Shown here piece by piece: positions 16,720-24,439 of a stretch of 33,287 nucleotides of DNA (its first letter is position 1; each line of letters begins with the position of its first letter). Made by a program: the position numbers and the translations under genes. Below the pieces are notes generated by a model. The model made no database searches. It was not told the DNA's origin and was given only the letters and a program-made list of their open reading frames with translations. The stretch is taken from the NCBI GenBank assembly GCA_012728125.1, contig JAAYFT010000207.1, positions 1 through 33,287 of the forward strand. Direction: 5' to 3'. This stretch comes from Tissierellia bacterium (GTDB lineage Bacteria; Bacillota; Clostridia; Tissierellales; Tissierellaceae).

Positions 16720-17019
16720 ATGAAAAAGAATAATAGTTTTGAAAATAATGATTTAAAAAAGGCAGTTGCTTTAAGGTACAAGCCTGGAGATAATGCTCCT
16801 ACAGTAGTTGCCAAGGGTAAAGGTTTTGTAGCTGAAAGAATAATTGAAAAAGCTATTGAAGAAGAAATATATATACACCAAGATGAAGAGCTTGTTAACA
16901 ATCTATTAAATTTGGAAATCAGAGAAGAAATCCCTGAGAAACTTTACGAAGTTTTAGCGGAGATTATTTTTTATGTTTATGATTTAGACAGGCAAAGGGG
17001 TAAAGAACATGGCCAATAA
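16720..17019 (+). CDS. ylqH: Stand-alone FlhB C-terminal domain protein (YlqH-like)
   Basis: This 99-residue soluble protein matches only the cytoplasmic C-terminal part of the type III export gate FlhB, the part that switches export specificity after self-cleavage. AVALRYKPGDNAPTVVAKGK corresponds to the segment just after the NPTH cleavage site, and EEIPEKLYEVLAEIIFYVYDL to the C-terminal helix. The NPTH motif itself is absent (a short NDLKKAVAL lead-in replaces it), so no self-cleavage is expected. There are no membrane segments. It begins 4 bases after the FliK-like gene and overlaps yraN by 11 bases. It is the counterpart of Bacillus ylqH; its cellular function is unknown. Confidence 0.88.
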   Translation: MKKNNSFENNDLKKAVALRYKPGDNAPTVVAKGKGFVAERIIEKAIEEEIYIHQDEELVNNLLNLEIREEIPEKLYEVLAEIIFYVYDLDRQRGKEHGQ

Positions 17020-17362
17020 TCTAGAAAAGGGAACTAAGGGAGAACTAATTGCTAAATCTTATCTTTTATCAAAGGGATATAAGATTTTAACAACTAATTT
17101 CAGAAGAAAGCAAGGGGAAATAGATATTATAGCTTTAGATAAAGAGACATTAGTCTTCATAGAGGTAAAGACTAGATCAAGCGTAGATTTTGGATATGCT
17201 TATGAAGCAGTAAATAGAAAAAAACAATATAGGATAATTAAGTCTTCCTATATGTATATAAAAGAAAATAACTTGTACAACTATCAATTGAGATATGACA
17301 TAATAGAAATTTATTTGACAGAAAAGATAAGAGTAAACCATATTGAGAACGCTTTTTGTTGA
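17009..17362 (+). CDS. yraN: YraN family endonuclease-like protein (UPF0102)
   Basis: A 117-residue member of UPF0102, a family with the PD-(D/E)XK nuclease fold. The active-site-like residues are seen in GEIDIIA (Asp) and VFIEVKTRSS (Glu-x-Lys). The N-terminal GTKGELIAKSYLLSKGYKIL segment is conserved in the family. The ATG at 17009 overlaps the end of the ylqH-like gene and AGGGGTAAAG serves as ribosome binding site. It lies before comM and dprA, a common arrangement suggesting a role in DNA processing, but no activity is established for this protein. Confidence 0.92.
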   Translation: MANNLEKGTKGELIAKSYLLSKGYKILTTNFRRKQGEIDIIALDKETLVFIEVKTRSSVDFGYAYEAVNRKKQYRIIKSSYMYIKENNLYNYQLRYDIIEIYLTEKIRVNHIENAFC

Positions 17363-17432
17363 CAAAAGTTGGAAAATATAAGATTTTCACTATTGCCCAG
17401 GAATGAGATAAAATATATGAAAGGGGTATATC

Positions 17433-18962
17433 ATGTATTCTAATATCAAAACCTGTGTACTACATGGACTAAGTGGAAATATTATTGATGTGGAAACCGA
17501 TTTATCTAGAGGCTTACCAGTATTTAATATAGTTGGACTTCCTGACACTTCCATTAAAGAATCTAAGGAAAGAGTAAGGACGGCAATTAAGAATAGTGGA
17601 TATGAGTTTCCTCTAAGTAGGATTACCGTAAATTTAGCTCCCGCAAATTTAAAAAAGGAAGGTTCACAAATGGATTTAGCCATTGCTGTAGGAATATTAA
17701 AATCTTCCAACCTTATTCAAGACAAGGATTTACAGGATATTGTCTTTATTGGAGAGCTTTCCTTAGATGGTAAAATTAACCCCGTAGAAGGTGCCCTTCC
17801 TATGGTTATTTCTATGAGAGAGGCAGGTATAAGTAAGTGTATCATTCCTTTTCATAACAGGGAAGAATGTAGTGTAATAGAAGATGTAGAAATCATTCCA
17901 GTAAAATCACTAAACGAAGTCGTAGATTATCTCAATGGGGAATTAAACATTGATTCTTATATAAATGAAAATAGACATTTTCAAAATGAAGATCAGGAGT
18001 ATACAGTAGATTTTTCCGATATTAAGGGACAAGGAAGTTTAAAGAGAGCCTTAGAAGTAGCTGCAGCTGGCTCGCATAACATCCTAATTATTGGGCCACC
18101 TGGAGCTGGTAAAACAATGGCTGCTAGAAGGTTACCAACTATATTACCAAGACTTACCTTTGAAGAAGCTATAGAGGTTACAAAGATATATAGTATTGCG
18201 GGACTCTTGCCTTCAAACTCTCTAATAGAAGAAAGACCTTTCAGATCTCCCCACCATACAGCTTCTTCAGTTTCATTAATTGGAGGAGGAAGAATCCCAA
18301 AACCTGGTGAGGTTACGCTAGCACATAATGGGGTATTATTTTTAGATGAATTGCCTGAGTTTCCCAAATCAGTTTTGGAAGTTCTAAGGCAACCCTTAGA
18401 AGATGGTATGGTGACCATAGCTAGGGCTAATGGTACCATAACCTATCCCGCTAAATTTATGTTAGTTGCTAGTATGAATCCCTGTCCTTGTGGCTACTAT
18501 GGGGATCCTTTTCATGAGTGCACTTGCTCACAGGGAAGTATAGATAGATACTTGGGTAAGATTAGCAACCCATTATTGGATAGAATAGATATTCACATTG
18601 AAGTCCAGCCTGTAAAGTACAGTGATCTTACAGATAAAATGAAAGAAGAGAGCTCTGCAACTATTAGACAACGGGTTAATAAGGCTAGAGAAATTCAGAT
18701 TGAGAGATATAAAAACAAAAATATATTTAGCAATTCCCAAATATCCAATAGAGATATTAGAAGGTATTGCAAATTAACAAAAGAGGCAGAAGATATTCTA
18801 AATGTGTCCTATAACAAATATAAATTCAGCGCTAGGACTTATAATAAATTGTTAAAAGTGTCTAGAACTATAGCTGATCTAGATGGTGAAGAATTAATCC
18901 AAGACAAACATATATTAGAAGCCATAAGATATAGAACTCTGGATAATAAATATTGGGGGTAG
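17433..18962 (+). CDS. comM: ComM/YifB family Mg-chelatase-like AAA+ ATPase
   Basis: A 509-residue AAA+ protein of the YifB/ComM family, which in Gram-negative competent bacteria drives branch migration during transformation. The N-terminal domain (about 1-180) includes VGLPDTSIKESKERVRTAI and VNLAPANLKKEGS; the ATPase core has Walker A GPPGAGKT (221-228), Walker B LFLDELPEF, and MNPCPCGYYG with nearby cysteines; the C-terminal Mg-chelatase-like domain follows RYLGKISNPLLDRID. GAAAGGGG precedes the ATG. A weak promoter-like pair (TTCACT, 17 bases, TAAAAT at 17409) lies just upstream. It is 3 bases from dprA, giving a DNA-processing pair. The job in this organism is inferred. Confidence 0.93.
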   Translation: MYSNIKTCVLHGLSGNIIDVETDLSRGLPVFNIVGLPDTSIKESKERVRTAIKNSGYEFPLSRITVNLAPANLKKEGSQMDLAIAVGILKSSNLIQDKDLQDIVFIGELSLDGKINPVEGALPMVISMREAGISKCIIPFHNREECSVIEDVEIIPVKSLNEVVDYLNGELNIDSYINENRHFQNEDQEYTVDFSDIKGQGSLKRALEVAAAGSHNILIIGPPGAGKTMAARRLPTILPRLTFEEAIEVTKIYSIAGLLPSNSLIEERPFRSPHHTASSVSLIGGGRIPKPGEVTLAHNGVLFLDELPEFPKSVLEVLRQPLEDGMVTIARANGTITYPAKFMLVASMNPCPCGYYGDPFHECTCSQGSIDRYLGKISNPLLDRIDIHIEVQPVKYSDLTDKMKEESSATIRQRVNKAREIQIERYKNKNIFSNSQISNRDIRRYCKLTKEAEDILNVSYNKYKFSARTYNKLLKVSRTIADLDGEELIQDKHILEAIRYRTLDNKYWG

Positions 18963-18965
18963 AGT

Positions 18966-20060
18966 ATGAAAATCTCTGATAGAGAAATCTTAATTTGGCT
19001 AAACAGTATTGGAGTTAATAATAACAATATAAAAAAGATAATATCACATTTTGGAAATCTAACAGAATTATGGGAAGCAGATAATAAGGAAATATATCAT
19101 ATGGATGGATTAGTAGAAGAAGCGAAAGAGAAGATAACAAAAAATAGAAATATAGGTTATATTGAAAAACTATTTAATAGATTAGAGAAATTAAAAATTG
19201 ATACTATAACCATTTATGACGACAATTACCCAGCAAGTTTAAGGTATATATATGATAGTCCTAATGTTTTGTATATTAAAGGCGAAATTTTAGAAGAAGA
19301 TAGTCTATCGTTGGCAATAGTTGGCTCTAGAAAGGCTACTGCCTACGGGAAATGGGCTTGTGAAAAGTTTTCTAGGGAATTAGTAGACTTGGGAGTAACA
19401 ATAGTCAGCGGACTTGCAGCAGGCATAGATACAGTAGCCCACAAAACTGCAGTAAATAATGGTGGCAGAACTATTGGAGTTCTTGGTAATGGTATAGATA
19501 TAGTCTATCCTAAAAAGAACATATCTCTATTTGAAAAAATCGTAGAAAATGGTGCAGTTATTTCCGAATTTCCCTTAGGAACACCTCCCTTGCCATATAA
19601 TTTCCCTCAAAGAAATAGAATTATTAGTGGATTATCAATGGGTGTAATAGTAATTGAAGCTCAAGAAAAATCTGGCTCTTTAATTACAGCCCATCATGCA
19701 TTGGAACAAGGAAAAGAAGTTTTTGCATTACCAGGAAATATTAATAGTATATATAGCGGTGGAACAAATAAACTAATTAAAGATGGAGCAATACCACTTT
19801 TAGATATAGAAGCTATTATTGATGAGGTACATGAGCTTAGACTAAAACAAAGGTCTAATAAAGTAGTGAATATAGATTACTCTAACTTAAGTGAAACAGA
19901 AATAAAGGTAATAGAATTGCTTAAGGAAGCTCCCTTATATATTGATGTAATTGCATATAGAATAGGGGCTGATATATCTACAATTAATAGTGTTTTAACT
20001 ATTTTAGAATTAAAGGGAATAATTAAGGAATTACCAGGAAAATTATTTACTATCTGTTAA
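18966..20060 (+). CDS. dprA: DNA-processing protein DprA (Smf)
   Basis: DprA binds incoming single-stranded DNA and loads RecA in natural transformation; it is widespread also in non-competent bacteria. The 364-residue protein has an N-terminal helical (SAM-like) region, the Rossmann core with AIVGSRKATAYG (from about 117), VSGLAAGIDTVAHKTA, GVLGNGIDIVYP, SEFPLGTPPLPYNFPQRNRI and KSGSLITAHHALEQGKEV, and a C-terminal winged-helix (about 290-364). GGGGGTAGAG precedes the ATG. It comes after comM and before topA, the common Bacillota order. Confidence 0.96.
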   Translation: MKISDREILIWLNSIGVNNNNIKKIISHFGNLTELWEADNKEIYHMDGLVEEAKEKITKNRNIGYIEKLFNRLEKLKIDTITIYDDNYPASLRYIYDSPNVLYIKGEILEEDSLSLAIVGSRKATAYGKWACEKFSRELVDLGVTIVSGLAAGIDTVAHKTAVNNGGRTIGVLGNGIDIVYPKKNISLFEKIVENGAVISEFPLGTPPLPYNFPQRNRIISGLSMGVIVIEAQEKSGSLITAHHALEQGKEVFALPGNINSIYSGGTNKLIKDGAIPLLDIEAIIDEVHELRLKQRSNKVVNIDYSNLSETEIKVIELLKEAPLYIDVIAYRIGADISTINSVLTILELKGIIKELPGKLFTIC

Positions 20061-20082
20061 TTCACACTTGGAGGTGTATATT

Positions 20083-22167
20083 TTGCAAAAAAATTTAGTA
20101 ATAGTTGAGTCTCCAGCTAAAGCTAAAACAATAGAAAGATTCTTAGGCAAAAATTACAAGGTAGCTGCTACCATAGGACATGTTAGAGACCTACCAAAGA
20201 GTAGTCTAGGAATAGATATAGATAACGAATTTAAACCTAAGTACATTACCATTAGGGGAAAGGGACCAATTATACAAGAATTGAAAAAAGAAGCAAAGAA
20301 ATCCAAAAAAGTCTATCTTGCAACTGACCCAGACAGGGAAGGAGAGGCAATTTCTTGGCATTTAGCAAATATACTGGGAATTGATGATAAGGAAAAGGTT
20401 AGAGTTGAGTTCAATGAAATAACTAAGGATGCTATCTTAAATGCAATGAAAAGGCCAAGGTCAATTGATCAAAACCTTGTTGATGCTCAACAGGCTAGAA
20501 GGATATTAGATAGATTAGTTGGATATAAGATTAGTCCTCTTCTATGGAGAAAAATTAGGAAAGGTTTAAGTGCAGGTAGGGTACAATCTGTTGCTGTTAA
20601 ATTAATATGTGATAGAGAAGAGGAAATAAAGAATTTCAAACCAGAAGAGTATTGGAGTATAAAAGCAGAATTAAATAAAGATAAAGAAACTTTTATAGCA
20701 AATTTTTACGGGGAATATATAAAAGGGAAAGAAACGAAGATAGAATTAAAGAATAAAGAAGAAGTAGACAGGGTGTTAAATAATTTAGATCCTAATAATT
20801 TCTTTGTTGAAAGTGTTAAAAAAGGCAGTAAAAGAAGGAATCCCAATCCCCCATATACTACAAGTACACTACAACAGGATGCTTCAAAAAAACTAGGATT
20901 TAGTACTAAGAAGACCATGATGATTGCACAACAGTTATATGAAGGCATAAATATCAAAGGAGAAGGCTCTGTAGGATTAATAACCTATATAAGAACTGAT
21001 TCTACTAGGGTATCTCCAGAGGCAGTTAAAAATGCTGGAAAATTTATTGTTGATAAATATGGGAAAAAATATTTCAATGGTGGAAATTCCTATTTAAATA
21101 AATCAAAGAAAGATTCACAAGACGCCCACGAAGGAATTAGACCAACATCCATATCTAGAGAGCCAATCTTGATAAAAGATTCTTTAACTACTGACCAATA
21201 TAAACTATACAAATTGATATGGGAAAGGTTTATAAGCTCTCAGATGACTCAAGCTATCTTTGATACATTAACAGTTGGTATAAGGAGCAAAAACTTTATA
21301 TTTAAAGCTTCAGGTTCAAAATTAGTTTTTGACGGATTTCTAAAAATATATAACAGTGGAGACGATGATGATAAGGATAATAGAATGCCAAATCTAGAAG
21401 TGAATGATAAATTAAATGTAAAGGAGATTATACCTAATCAGCACTTTACTCAACCTCCTGCCAGATACACTGAAGCCTCGTTGATAAAGACATTAGAAGA
21501 GCTGGGCATAGGAAGACCTAGTACTTTTTCTCCTACAATTGCTACTATTCTGTCTAGAAATTATGTTACCCTAGAAAAACGATATTTTGTGCCTACGGAA
21601 CTAGGCATTTTAGTAAATGATTTATTAATAGAATATTTTAAAGATGTAATCAATGAAGAATTTACTGCAGAATTAGAAGAAGAATTGGATGAAATAGCTG
21701 AAGGTCAATTGTCATGGGTAGAAGTTGTTAAAGGATTCTATGATAATTTTTCACAAATTTTAGAAAAGGCCGAAGAAGAAATACAAGAAATAGTGATTGA
21801 GGATGAAGTTACTGATGTTATTTGTGAGAAATGTGGCAGAAATATGGTGGTGAAATTTGGAAGATTTGGTAAATTTTTGGCATGCCCAGGCTATCCTGAA
21901 TGCAAAAATACTAAACCAATCCTAGATGAATTAGATATTAAATGTCCAAACTGTGATGGAAACTTAGTAAAGAGAAGGACAAAAAACAGGAGAATTTTTT
22001 ATGGTTGTAATAACTATCCAAACTGTGATTTTGTTTCCTGGGATGAGCCAGTAAAAGAAAAATGCCCAAATTGTGGTAGCTTAATGACTAAAAAGAAAAA
22101 TAAGAAGGAAAATATCATTAAATGTACAAATGATGAATGTGGTTATTCACAAATCGAAAAAATATAA
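20083..22167 (+). CDS. topA: DNA topoisomerase I
   Basis: Topoisomerase I relaxes negative supercoils by cutting one DNA strand. The 694-residue protein starts with the Toprim domain (VIVESPAKAKTIERFLG, later TDPDREGEAISWHL), has the catalytic tyrosine Tyr302 in GLITYIRTDSTRVS, and IGRPSTFSPTIATIL. Three C-terminal four-cysteine zinc ribbons follow from about residue 581 (CEKCGRN, CPNCDGN and CPNCGSL start them). The start is TTG at 20083 with GGAGGTG (20070-20076) 6-7 bases before; the track's TTG at 20068 overlaps that site. It follows dprA by 22 bases. In Bacillus trmFO, xerC and hslVU come next; here codY follows directly. Confidence 0.97.
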   Translation: MQKNLVIVESPAKAKTIERFLGKNYKVAATIGHVRDLPKSSLGIDIDNEFKPKYITIRGKGPIIQELKKEAKKSKKVYLATDPDREGEAISWHLANILGIDDKEKVRVEFNEITKDAILNAMKRPRSIDQNLVDAQQARRILDRLVGYKISPLLWRKIRKGLSAGRVQSVAVKLICDREEEIKNFKPEEYWSIKAELNKDKETFIANFYGEYIKGKETKIELKNKEEVDRVLNNLDPNNFFVESVKKGSKRRNPNPPYTTSTLQQDASKKLGFSTKKTMMIAQQLYEGINIKGEGSVGLITYIRTDSTRVSPEAVKNAGKFIVDKYGKKYFNGGNSYLNKSKKDSQDAHEGIRPTSISREPILIKDSLTTDQYKLYKLIWERFISSQMTQAIFDTLTVGIRSKNFIFKASGSKLVFDGFLKIYNSGDDDDKDNRMPNLEVNDKLNVKEIIPNQHFTQPPARYTEASLIKTLEELGIGRPSTFSPTIATILSRNYVTLEKRYFVPTELGILVNDLLIEYFKDVINEEFTAELEEELDEIAEGQLSWVEVVKGFYDNFSQILEKAEEEIQEIVIEDEVTDVICEKCGRNMVVKFGRFGKFLACPGYPECKNTKPILDELDIKCPNCDGNLVKRRTKNRRIFYGCNNYPNCDFVSWDEPVKEKCPNCGSLMTKKKNKKENIIKCTNDECGYSQIEKI

Positions 22168-22199
22168 ATAATTAAAATATTCTGTACTTTTGTAAAAGT

Positions 22200-22227
22200 T
22201 TGTAGTAAAATTAATTATAGGGATAAT
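22200..22227 (+). promoter_or_regulatory. Possible sigma-A promoter for codY
   Basis: TTGTAG (22200-22205) and GATAAT (22222-22227), 16 bases apart, lie about 47 bases upstream of the codY start in the 106-base topA-codY gap. Spacing is slightly short and the region is AT-rich, so this is a candidate only. No terminator hairpin was seen after topA. Confidence 0.4.
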
Positions 22228-22273
22228 GAAGATAACAAAAAAATAGATATATTAACTTAAGGAGGAATTATTA

Positions 22274-23053
22274 ATGGAAACTTTATTACAAAAAACAAGG
22301 AGATTAAATAAAACTTTACAAAGCTATGGTTCTGAACCTGTTTCCTTTGCTGAATTGAGCAAAATACTAAGCCGTATCTTAAGTGCTAATGTTTATATTG
22401 CCAACACTAATGGTAAAGTATTAGGGTATGAGCTATTAGAAGGTTTTGAATGTGATATTATTCAATCTGAAATTGTAAAAGAAAAGAGATTCCCAAAGAA
22501 ATATAATGATGAACTATTGAAATACTCTGAAACCCATGAAAATTTAAAGGAAATTACTGAATGCGTATTTGATCAAGTGTCTCAATGTGACTACACAGAT
22601 AAAGTTTCTACTGTAATACCTATTAATAGTGGGGGTAGAAGGCTAGGTACTTTAGTATTAGCTCGTTTTGGTACTGAATTTACTGAAGATGACTTAGTAT
22701 TGGCAGAATATAGTGCAACTATAGTTGGTATGGAGATATTAAAAGCTAAGTCAGAAGAAATAGAAGAAGAAGCTAGAAAGAAATCAGTTGTTCAAATGGC
22801 TATAGGCACCTTATCCTACTCTGAATTAGAGGCTATGGAACATATATTTAGAGAGCTAGATGGAAATGAAGGCTTGTTAGTAGCTAGTAAAATAGCTGAT
22901 AGAGTGGGTATTACTCGTTCAGTAATAGTAAATGCTTTGAGAAAATTTGAGAGTGCAGGAGTTATTGAAACAAGATCTTTAGGAATGAAAGGTACCCATA
23001 TAAAGGTGTTAAATGACAAATTAATAGATGAACTTTTAAAAACAAAAGAATAG
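22274..23053 (+). CDS. codY: GTP-sensing pleiotropic repressor CodY
   Basis: CodY senses GTP and branched-chain amino acids and represses amino-acid, motility and stationary-phase genes when nutrients are plentiful. The 259-residue protein starts [16 protein letters not shown], has the GAF ligand-binding domain over about 1-155 (with [20 protein letters not shown]), a linker helix, and the DNA-binding winged helix at about 200-250 ([19 protein letters not shown], then [15 protein letters not shown]). AAGGAGGAAT precedes the ATG. It stands alone between topA and a strong terminator, immediately upstream of the flagellar operon, as in several Bacillota. That it controls this operon is inferred; a good CodY box was not found. 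Confidence 0.97.
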   Translation: METLLQKTRRLNKTLQSYGSEPVSFAELSKILSRILSANVYIANTNGKVLGYELLEGFECDIIQSEIVKEKRFPKKYNDELLKYSETHENLKEITECVFDQVSQCDYTDKVSTVIPINSGGRRLGTLVLARFGTEFTEDDLVLAEYSATIVGMEILKAKSEEIEEEARKKSVVQMAIGTLSYSELEAMEHIFRELDGNEGLLVASKIADRVGITRSVIVNALRKFESAGVIETRSLGMKGTHIKVLNDKLIDELLKTKE

Positions 23054-23078
23054 TTTTAGGCTATTCTTTTGTTTTTTA
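23038..23078 (+). terminator. Strong intrinsic terminator after codY
   Basis: A perfect 13-base stem AACAAAAGAATAG (23041-23053) with CTATTCTTTTGTT (23061-23073), loop TTTTAGG, then more T's. It starts inside the last cody codons and isolates the flagellar operon from codY transcription. Confidence 0.92.
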
Positions 23079-23273
23079 TAGGACTTTGGTAGGGGATTAA
23101 TATAATAGTATATTATATCCTTCCTTTTTATTGTTTTTTTAGATAAAATATTAAATAAATCGACAAATATAATTATTTTTTTTTTTTGACAATTATGAGA
23201 TTTTTATGGAAAAAGGGTATAAATTGTTGTAAAATATAGTATAATTAGATTTTTTATCTAAGGGGTGAGAATT
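23079..23273 (+). promoter_or_regulatory. flgB upstream region: T12 tract, -10 box and SD-adjacent hairpin
   Basis: This is the longest non-coding stretch. It is very AT-rich and holds a 12-base T run (23176-23187) merging into TTGACA (23186-23191), with no matching -10 at normal spacing. A perfect TATAAT (23240-23245) has no good -35. A small inverted repeat TTAGAT-TTTTT-ATCTAA (23245-23261) touches the AGGGGTGA ribosome binding site. No sigma-D type (TAAA / GCCGATAA) pair of correct spacing was found. A promoter for the flagellar operon must lie here, but its exact boxes are unsure. Confidence 0.5.
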
Positions 23274-23672
23274 GTGAGGGAAGTATTCAATAATATTGAA
23301 TTCTATAAAAAAGCCTTAGATGGATTAAGCTTAAGGAATACTGCTATTGCTCAGAACTTAGCCAACGCTAATACTCCTAACTATAAGAGAAAAATCGTAG
23401 TATTCGAAGACCAATTGAAAGCAGCCGCAGAAAAGAGAAGATTGTCTATGAAAACTACCCATGAAAAGCATATAGATAAAAGAAAAGTTAATTTTCAGCC
23501 AAAGGTATTGGAAGACAAGTCTCTTTCTAACCGAATTGATGGTAATAATGTTAATATTGATACTGAAGCAGCTGAACTAGCTAAAAATCAAATAATGTAC
23601 AATGCTATGATAAATCAGGTAATAGGTGAGTTTGAAAAGATAAAAAATGTTATTACTGAAGGGAGTAAATAA
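23274..23672 (+). CDS. flgB: Flagellar basal-body rod protein FlgB
   Basis: FlgB is a proximal rod subunit. The 132-residue protein has the rod-family motif LRNTAIAQNLANANTPNYKR near the N-terminus and a C-terminal helix with NQIMYNAMINQVIGEFEKIK. No signal peptide is expected, since rod proteins use the type III export route. The start GTG at 23274 follows AAGGGGTGA by 6-7 bases; the track's GTG at 23265 lies within that site. It is the first gene of the flagellar operon. Confidence 0.96.
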   Translation: MREVFNNIEFYKKALDGLSLRNTAIAQNLANANTPNYKRKIVVFEDQLKAAAEKRRLSMKTTHEKHIDKRKVNFQPKVLEDKSLSNRIDGNNVNIDTEAAELAKNQIMYNAMINQVIGEFEKIKNVITEGSK

Positions 23673-23674
23673 TT

Positions 23675-24115
23675 ATGAGCATTTTTAGTTCAATAAATAT
23701 ATCAACTACTGCTTTAACGGCAGAAAAAACAAGAATAGATATCATTGCTAAAAATATGGCAAATGCTAATACCACTAGGACTACTGGTGGTACACCTTAT
23801 AGAAGACAAATGGTAGTATTTGAAGAAGCTAAGCCTAATTCATTTAGTAAATATCTAGATAAACACTTAAGTAATATTAATGGACAAGGTGTGAAAATTA
23901 GCAGGATAGTAGAAGATGAATCTCCTTTTAAATTAGTCTATGAGCCAGGACACCCAGATGCTGATGAAAACGGATATGTAAGACTACCAAATGTAGATAT
24001 TATGAAGGAAATGGTGGATCTAATTAGTGCTCAAAGGGCTTATGATGCCAATATTACAGCTATTAATACTTCAAAATCTATGTTGATGAAGGCTCTCGAA
24101 ATTGGAAGGAGGTAG
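23675..24115 (+). CDS. flgC: Flagellar basal-body rod protein FlgC
   Basis: FlgC is a second proximal rod subunit. The 146-residue product has TALTAEKTRIDIIAKNMANA near the start, PYRRQMVVFEE in the middle, the GYVRLPNVDIMKEMVDLISA segment, and QRAYDANITAINTSKSMLMKA at the C-terminus, all diagnostic. It begins 2 bases after flgB, with GAAGGGAG inside the flgB end as ribosome binding site. Confidence 0.97.
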   Translation: MSIFSSINISTTALTAEKTRIDIIAKNMANANTTRTTGGTPYRRQMVVFEEAKPNSFSKYLDKHLSNINGQGVKISRIVEDESPFKLVYEPGHPDADENGYVRLPNVDIMKEMVDLISAQRAYDANITAINTSKSMLMKALEIGRR

Positions 24116-24120
24116 TCTAA

Positions 24121-24414
24121 TTGAATATTAATAGGATAAACGAATATAATAAACTTCTTAATGTAAATAGTGGCCATAAATATAAGGATGACAGTATAAA
24201 TTTTACTGATATTTTAAAAGATGCAATAGATAATGTAAATAAAATGCAGATAGAAAGTGATGAATATAAGAAAATGTTAGCTTTTGGTGAAGTGGACAAC
24301 CTTCACGAAGTTACTATAGCAAGTGAGAAGGCTAATATAGCATTGCAAATTACTATGAGCATTAGAAATAAAGTTGTAGAAGCTTACAAGGAAATTATGA
24401 GGATTCAAATATAG
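24121..24414 (+). CDS. fliE: Flagellar hook-basal body protein FliE
   Basis: FliE joins the MS ring to the rod. The 97-residue protein has the family C-terminal pattern VDNLHEVTIASEKANIALQ, followed by a RNKVVEAYKEIMRIQI ending. The N-terminal half is variable as usual. The start is TTG at 24121, preceded by GGAGGTAG in the end of flgC. Order flgB-flgC-fliE-fliF is typical. Confidence 0.95.
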   Translation: MNINRINEYNKLLNVNSGHKYKDDSINFTDILKDAIDNVNKMQIESDEYKKMLAFGEVDNLHEVTIASEKANIALQITMSIRNKVVEAYKEIMRIQI

Positions 24415-24439
24415 AAATAGATAGAGAAGAGGTGTAATA

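Noticed and set aside
17359-17364. TTGACA overlapping the yraN stop as -35 of a comM promoter
   Set aside because: No acceptable -10 at 15-19 bases; the only TAAAAT (17409) is too far, so the pair is not a normal sigma-A promoter.
17993-18439. 148-aa minus-strand ORF within comM
   Set aside because: Lies wholly opposite the conserved AAA+ core of comM; no recognisable domain and no start signals.
23144-23172. Sigma-D-like TAAA ... CGACAAAT upstream of flgB
   Set aside because: Spacing is about 11-13 rather than 15-16 bases and the -10 matches only 5 of 8 positions of GCCGATAA.
23200-23214. CodY-box-like ATTTTTATGGAAAAA upstream of flgB
   Set aside because: Only 10 of 15 matches to AATTTTCWGAAAATT in a very AT-rich region, so chance is a sufficient explanation.
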